A stretch of DNA of 27,146 nt from an uncultured Pseudobdellovibrionaceae bacterium. Its GTDB lineage: Bacteria; Bdellovibrionota; Bdellovibrionia; Bdellovibrionales; JAMPXM01. The stretch's first letter is position 1; the number at the start of each line of letters is the position of its first letter. The stretch spans positions 1 through 27,146 of the forward strand of contig CAKQVW010000006.1 in the NCBI GenBank assembly GCA_934277865.1, written 5' to 3'. The translations under genes were made by a program, and so were the position numbers. This document shows positions 23,493 to 27,146 of this stretch, piece after piece. The notes below the pieces were generated by a model. It was not told where the DNA came from and did no database searches. It worked only from the letters and a program-made list of their open reading frames with translations.

Positions 23493-24277
23493 TTCTCTGT
23501 CTCGACGTGGGAAACACCACAATTCACGCCGGCGTTTATCCCGCCAAACAAAAAGGGATCCCCAAACTTGTCACGCAGTTTCGTCGCACTTCCGAGTTTC
23601 GAGCCTCGAGCGATGAAATCGGACTCTTTATCATCTCTGCCCTTCGTGAAAATGGCGTCGACCCGAAGTCGATCAAAGAGATCGCCATTTGCTCGGTTGT
23701 CCCGGACGCCATCTACTCGGTGCGAGGAGCCTGTCAGAAGTACTTCAAGATCGAACCTTTTAATCTTCAGGCCGGCACCAAAACGGGATTGAAAATCAAA
23801 TATCGCAATCCCCTCGAAGTCGGAGCCGACCGCATCGCAAATTCAATTGCAGCCGTCGATCTCTTTCCCGATCGCGACTTGATCATTGTCGACTTTGGAA
23901 CCGCGACGACCTTCTGTGTGATCACACGCGAGAGAGATTATCTCGGCGGAGTCATCTTGGCAGGGATTCGCATCTCAATGGAGGCGCTGGAAACCCGCAC
24001 GGCCAAGCTTCCTTCGGTCGAGATTGTCCCAACCGAAGCGACGCTTGGTAGGTCCACCGTCGAAAGCATTCAATCGGGCCTCTATCATGGACAAATTGGG
24101 ATGGTGAAAGAGATCACCGCGAAACTGAAAGAGGAATGCTTCGCCGGATCAGACCCGCTCGTCGTGGCGACCGGCGGCTTCGCTGGACTTTTTGAGAAGG
24201 CAAAACTTTTTGATAAGGTGATCCCTGATCTCGTTTTGCAGGGGATGTACCGGGCCAACGAAATGAACCGGCCCTAG
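23489..24277 (+). CDS. coaX: Type III pantothenate kinase
   Basis: The kinase phosphorylates pantothenate, the first step of CoA synthesis. The 262-residue protein of the ASKHA fold has the type III motifs DVGNTT (6-11), GADRIAN (112-118) and VDFGTATTF (134-142), with catalytic Asp115, and a late VVATGGFAG. This type does not resemble CoaA and usually resists feedback by CoA. It closes the operon: the start overlaps the coaBC stop as ATGA, with AGGAAGG upstream. A terminator-like sequence covers its last codons. Confidence 0.95.
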   Translation: MILCLDVGNTTIHAGVYPAKQKGIPKLVTQFRRTSEFRASSDEIGLFIISALRENGVDPKSIKEIAICSVVPDAIYSVRGACQKYFKIEPFNLQAGTKTGLKIKYRNPLEVGADRIANSIAAVDLFPDRDLIIVDFGTATTFCVITRERDYLGGVILAGIRISMEALETRTAKLPSVEIVPTEATLGRSTVESIQSGLYHGQIGMVKEITAKLKEECFAGSDPLVVATGGFAGLFEKAKLFDKVIPDLVLQGMYRANEMNRP

Positions 24278-24283
24278 TTTTTT
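24252..24283 (+). terminator. Possible terminator of the pantothenate/CoA operon
   Basis: GGGCC (24252-24256) and GGCCC (24270-24274) pair within the last codons of coaX, then TAG and six T residues follow (24278-24283). The stem is only 5 bp with a 13-nt loop, so it is a modest intrinsic terminator. It fits the end of the operon against a convergent gene 9 bases away. Confidence 0.42.
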
Positions 24284-24286
24284 AAT

Positions 24287-25654
24287 CTAGTTCTTAAGTG
24301 GACGCACAAACTGCAGAACATCGACCGGGGCGCGCAGTTTCAACACCTGCAAGTCGGGACGCCACTCTTCGTGCTGAGCCTGAAGATTGCGATGTAGGCT
24401 ATTTCCTCGGTCGAGATCTCGGATCTCCGTCACACGCGTGTCACCCTTCAACCAACCACGCTCCAAGGCCAAACGTGTTTCTTCGAGGCCGATCTTAGCC
24501 ATCAAGACGTGAGGGTTCTTCCGAGCAAACTCTTCGGCCGTTTTGGCAGCTTTCAGTTTTTCGTTATCATCGCAGGTCTGAACCCAAACAAGCTCACGAG
24601 CCCGAAACTTTAAAAACTGCTGCATTTGTGGAAATACACAAGAAGTCACGACGGCCAAACGGATCTCCGTGCGCGCGTCTAGCTCAGAAAGCATCGTCAA
24701 TCGCTGAAATTCGCGGATAGGTGTCGGGCCTCCGACAAGACCTTTTGCCTCAAACATTTCTTCCAGAGCAAGCAAGTTGGAACCAAACTCGACAGCGGCT
24801 TCTGGCCAGGCCTGTGCGCGCTCAAGCCTCATCGCACTGGCGCTTGTTGCACGTACCATCAACGCATGCAACGACGTTAAACGCTCAAGCGGACCCAGCT
24901 CTTTCAGACGTGTGCTTAAGCGGCCAGCCAACCAGTTTACCAAGCTCATGGGGTTTGCGCGCTCGAGTTCAGAAGTCGATTTGCTTCGGCAAAGCTCCCA
25001 CCAAGGAAGTTTTCCGAATCGATCCTGTTCACGCAAGCGACAGCTCTCGGCGATGGTTCGAGTCGCATCCAACCAAGTTTGGGACTCAGCCCCAGAGCGA
25101 TCGCCTGATGGATCGCCAGACAGATCGTTTTTGGAACCCGGCAAAACTTCCCAAAGAATTGCGCGAGCGACGACTTCAGTCGCCACGTCAAAGACACCTA
25201 GCGCTGGCTGGCCTCGCATCTCATCCATCCACAGGCGCAGAACGTGGGCCTCAATGGCAAACGAATCCGGCGCAAGAGCATCCCCTGCTAGGAAGTAGGA
25301 GATATCCAACTGAATTGGCGAAGGTCTCCAGCTCGAACGCACAGAGAGAGCGCGATGCAGCTTCTCGATGTTGCGAACAGCACGCTCGACCCGTTCCCAT
25401 TTCCGATAGTCAAATTTGCCTACTGAGTCGCTTTCACGAAACTCCACCCAACGATTTTGTGGCCAGAGTGTCGGCTCGACCGAGCGAGTTCCTACGACAA
25501 CATAGACCAGCACCAAACCGACCGTCGCCACACACATCAAGAGGCGATACGCACGATTCTCCATCGCTCGCTCAAGCGCATCGGCTAGGCCCTGCCACCG
25601 CTCTTGCCAACTTAGAATTCGACGGTCATTTCCGCTGGGTCCGTTTGAACGCAT
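24287..25654 (-). CDS. Membrane-anchored helical protein of unknown function
   Basis: The 455-residue protein has a charged N-terminal tail of about 36 residues, one membrane helix (about 37-54, ending VLVYVVVG) and a large outer region, which would lie in the periplasm. That region is helical and rich in Glu, Arg, Leu and Trp. It has a short GDPSGDRSG hydrophilic spot and four cysteines. I recognise no domain. AAGG seven bases before the ATG supports the start. A long open frame on the opposite strand (24721-25680) is its shadow. It lies tail-to-tail with coaX and behind a strong stem-loop, so it is probably transcribed alone or from upstream read-through. Confidence 0.72.
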   Translation of the reverse strand: MRSNGPSGNDRRILSWQERWQGLADALERAMENRAYRLLMCVATVGLVLVYVVVGTRSVEPTLWPQNRWVEFRESDSVGKFDYRKWERVERAVRNIEKLHRALSVRSSWRPSPIQLDISYFLAGDALAPDSFAIEAHVLRLWMDEMRGQPALGVFDVATEVVARAILWEVLPGSKNDLSGDPSGDRSGAESQTWLDATRTIAESCRLREQDRFGKLPWWELCRSKSTSELERANPMSLVNWLAGRLSTRLKELGPLERLTSLHALMVRATSASAMRLERAQAWPEAAVEFGSNLLALEEMFEAKGLVGGPTPIREFQRLTMLSELDARTEIRLAVVTSCVFPQMQQFLKFRARELVWVQTCDDNEKLKAAKTAEEFARKNPHVLMAKIGLEETRLALERGWLKGDTRVTEIRDLDRGNSLHRNLQAQHEEWRPDLQVLKLRAPVDVLQFVRPLKN

Positions 25655-25685
25655 CTGGAACCTTTTTCAGGTCTGTTTGAGTCTT

Positions 25686-25719
25686 CGACAGCCCGGTCCC
25701 CTCTAGGACTGGGCTGTCG
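25686..25719 (-). terminator. Strong stem-loop between mvaB and the membrane protein gene
   Basis: CGACAGCCCGGTCC (25686-25699) pairs with GGACTGGGCTGTCG (25706-25719) over 14 bp with a single G-T mismatch and a 6-nt loop. Neither side has a T-run. It lies between the end of mvaB and the next start and probably ends or protects the mvaB mRNA. Confidence 0.6.
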
Positions 25720-25750
25720 CTCCAGATGTCTTGAACTACAATTTCAGTGC

Positions 25751-26695
25751 CTACGAAATGATGCGCGGAAGCCCCGCGCGTGAAACTTTACTCGGAAGCT
25801 CACGCCCCATTTTAGGCTGCAGCCATCGGCTGGTCTCGATGAGGCTTTCTAGGCTGAGGCCGGTTTTTACCCCCATGCGATGAAGCATGTAGACCACGTC
25901 CTCCGTCGCCACGTTCCCTGTCGCCGCCGGTGCATAGGGACATCCCCCCAAGCCACCAAGAGACGAATCAAACGACGTAATGCCGATCTCCAACGACGCC
26001 AAGATATTAGCCAACGCCGTCCCGCGTGTGTCGTGAAAATGCATGGCCATCGCATCTTTTCCAAGCGCAGCTTTAAGCGCCTTTCCAAGACGTTTCACTT
26101 GTACGGGGTCCGCGACGCCAATGGTGTCGCCGATTGAGATCTCGTCGCAGCCCATAGCAAGAAGCTTTTCCGCAAGTTTGACGACTTTGGTTTCGCTCAC
26201 CTTGCCTTCAAAAGGACAACCGAAGCACATGCTCAAATAGCCGCGCACAGTGATCTTTGAAGCCAAGGCCTGATCCACGACCTCACGATAGCGCACCAGA
26301 CTTTCTTTGATCGTGCAGTTGATGTTCTTTTTTGAAAAAGCCTCGGAGGCCGAGGCGAAGATCGCAATACGCTCGACGCCAGACTGTTTTGCGCCCTCAA
26401 GCCCCTTTAAATTCGGAACCAACGCCGATAGCCGCACTTTCTTAAAGTCCAAAGCGCCGGAATTTCCCTTCTCACGCTTCAGTGAGACGACTTTCGAAAC
26501 AAGCTCGTGCGAACCGGCCATTTGTGGCACCCATTGCGGAGAAACAAAGGCACCTAGTTCGATCTCTTTGACCCCTGCTTGCGCGAGACGCTTGGCGAAC
26601 TCAACACGAGTTTCGACATCCAAAACGGTTTTCTCATTCTGCAAACCATCACGAAGTCCGACTTCAATGATGCGAACACGGCTAGGTGTTTTCAT
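25751..26695 (-). CDS. mvaB: Hydroxymethylglutaryl-CoA lyase
   Basis: The enzyme splits HMG-CoA into acetyl-CoA and acetoacetate, the last step of leucine breakdown. The 314-residue TIM barrel has EVGLRDGLQNE (11-21, Arg15 and Asp16) and the metal-binding MHFHDTRG with His219 and His221. The catalytic-loop cysteine Cys252 is in GGLGGCPYAPAATGN, as expected for HMG-CoA lyase rather than isopropylmalate synthase. The ATG overlaps the stop of the biotin carrier gene as ATGA. Together with the biotin carboxylase genes upstream, this suggests a methylcrotonoyl-CoA carboxylase cluster. Confidence 0.95.
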   Translation of the reverse strand: MKTPSRVRIIEVGLRDGLQNEKTVLDVETRVEFAKRLAQAGVKEIELGAFVSPQWVPQMAGSHELVSKVVSLKREKGNSGALDFKKVRLSALVPNLKGLEGAKQSGVERIAIFASASEAFSKKNINCTIKESLVRYREVVDQALASKITVRGYLSMCFGCPFEGKVSETKVVKLAEKLLAMGCDEISIGDTIGVADPVQVKRLGKALKAALGKDAMAMHFHDTRGTALANILASLEIGITSFDSSLGGLGGCPYAPAATGNVATEDVVYMLHRMGVKTGLSLESLIETSRWLQPKMGRELPSKVSRAGLPRIIS

Positions 26696-27081
26696 TGCTT
26701 CACCTCGGACTCAACGTCGAGCTCGACAAGCACGCTACCTAAAGTGACTTGATCGCCAGGCTGGCAACCGATTGCCTTCACTTTGCCATCAGCCGCCGAC
26801 TTCAGCGTGTACTCCATTTTCATGGCTTCCATCACGATCACAACTTCACCCGCATTGACCGCCTGACCAGAGGAAACCATGACCTTCACGATCTTACCTG
26901 GCATCGGCGCCTGCACCTTGGTGGGATCAAGTGCCCCGCTTCCTTTGTTTCCACGAGCCGTGCGCCCTTGCTCTTCGCGAGTCCATACTTCTCCACCAAA
27001 CGAAAACCAAGTAGTCGTTCCAACTTTGGCGACAGCCCCGACAAGGCGTTGTCCACCGTGTTCAATGACGACCTTCTTCAT
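26692..27081 (-). CDS. Biotin carboxyl carrier subunit of an acyl-CoA carboxylase
   Basis: The 129-residue protein ends in a biotinyl domain (about 54-121). APMPGKIVKV leads to the biotin site EAMKM with Lys88, and GDQVTLGSVLVEL closes the fold. The first 50 residues (VGTTTWFSFGGEVWTRE, 20-36) look like part of the beta-stranded linker found between carboxylase and biotin domains in fused alpha subunits. The start at ATG 27081 is chosen over a GTG at 27114 because GGAG lies six bases upstream and the ATG overlaps the preceding stop as ATGA. Its context with mvaB suggests methylcrotonoyl-CoA or a similar carboxylase, but the acyl substrate cannot be read from this subunit. Confidence 0.9.
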   Translation of the reverse strand: MKKVVIEHGGQRLVGAVAKVGTTTWFSFGGEVWTREEQGRTARGNKGSGALDPTKVQAPMPGKIVKVMVSSGQAVNAGEVVIVMEAMKMEYTLKSAADGKVKAIGCQPGDQVTLGSVLVELDVESEVKQ

Positions 27082-27146
27082 ACGTTTCTCCAGCTTCCTG
27101 TCTGATTCCACCAAGGGCTGTTCACGATCTGCAAAGCCGATGTCGG
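27078..27146 (-). CDS. C-terminal end of a biotin carboxylase-type subunit (partial)
   Basis: An open frame enters from the window edge and ends with TGA (27080-27078), giving 22 residues: ALQIVNSPWWNQTGSWRNV at its end. The SPW...GSWR pattern resembles the DPW...GWR segment that follows the carboxylase part in methylcrotonoyl-CoA and propionyl-CoA carboxylase alpha chains. The downstream gene continues the same domain order in another frame. It is probably the ATP-dependent biotin carboxylase subunit of the same enzyme. The identification rests on a short fragment and on context. Confidence 0.55.
   Translation of the reverse strand, partial: PTSALQIVNSPWWNQTGSWRNV

Noticed and set aside
25084..25130. 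GATCGCC-like short repeats inside the membrane protein gene
   Set aside because: They reflect the GDPSGDRSG codons and are not a separate repeat element.
24721..25680. 319-codon open frame on the plus strand
   Set aside because: It lies opposite the 24287-25654 gene, is rich in Arg, Ser, Pro and Gln like a shadow frame, and lacks a ribosome binding site. The minus-strand protein has a membrane helix and a good start.
1..27146. tRNA genes, CRISPR arrays, insertion sequences, defence or toxin systems
   Set aside because: No cloverleaf, regularly spaced repeats, transposase or recognisable defence gene was seen on either strand.

Overview
The window is a gene-dense bacterial chromosome segment with no tRNA, rRNA, CRISPR array, insertion sequence or phage gene. 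It most likely comes from a Bdellovibrio-like member of the Bdellovibrionota. The best clue is a TIGR02147/DUF4423-type regulator (14379-15206), a family multiplied in Bdellovibrio-like bacteria and Fibrobacter. It sits next to several secreted or lipid-anchored proteins of no recognisable family. An LPS heptose gene (hldD) and a protein with an outer-membrane-barrel C-terminus show a Gram-negative envelope. The lineage is inference, since no search could be run.

Layout. 1-2726 (+): the tail of a possible ATP-grasp protein, a divergent SelO-like pseudokinase-fold protein and a small secreted protein. 2854-6900 (+): a tight operon hldD-phhA-trmJ-guaD with overlapping ends. 6897-12776 (-): hppD, hmgA, a secreted helical protein, ribD and a coiled-coil lipoprotein. 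12883-15206 (-): a TIGR02147 regulator overlapping the gene for a secreted HExxH protein with a beta-barrel-like C-terminus. 15328-16563 (-) and 16562-17275 (+): a PIF1-like helicase and a TlpA-like thioredoxin whose start codons overlap. 17326-19528: a HAD 5'-nucleotidase converging on a membrane-anchored unknown. 19657-24277 (+): a five-gene operon for pantothenate and CoA (panG-like, panB, panC, coaBC, coaX). 24287-25654 (-): a membrane-anchored unknown. 25751-27146 (-): the end of a biotin carboxylase-type subunit, a separate biotin carrier protein and HMG-CoA lyase, fitting leucine or branched acyl-CoA breakdown.

Together the metabolic genes give phenylalanine to tyrosine (phhA), 4-hydroxyphenylpyruvate to homogentisate (hppD) and ring opening (hmgA), split over two opposite transcription units. 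They also give most of the route from ketoisovalerate to 4'-phosphopantetheine, without panD here. The least explained items are the regulator/HExxH-barrel pair, the SelO-like protein with a substituted lysine motif, the hmgA terminator hairpin that contains the next gene's start codons, and the biotin enzyme split inside its linker domain. No stretch above 300 bases lacks a gene.
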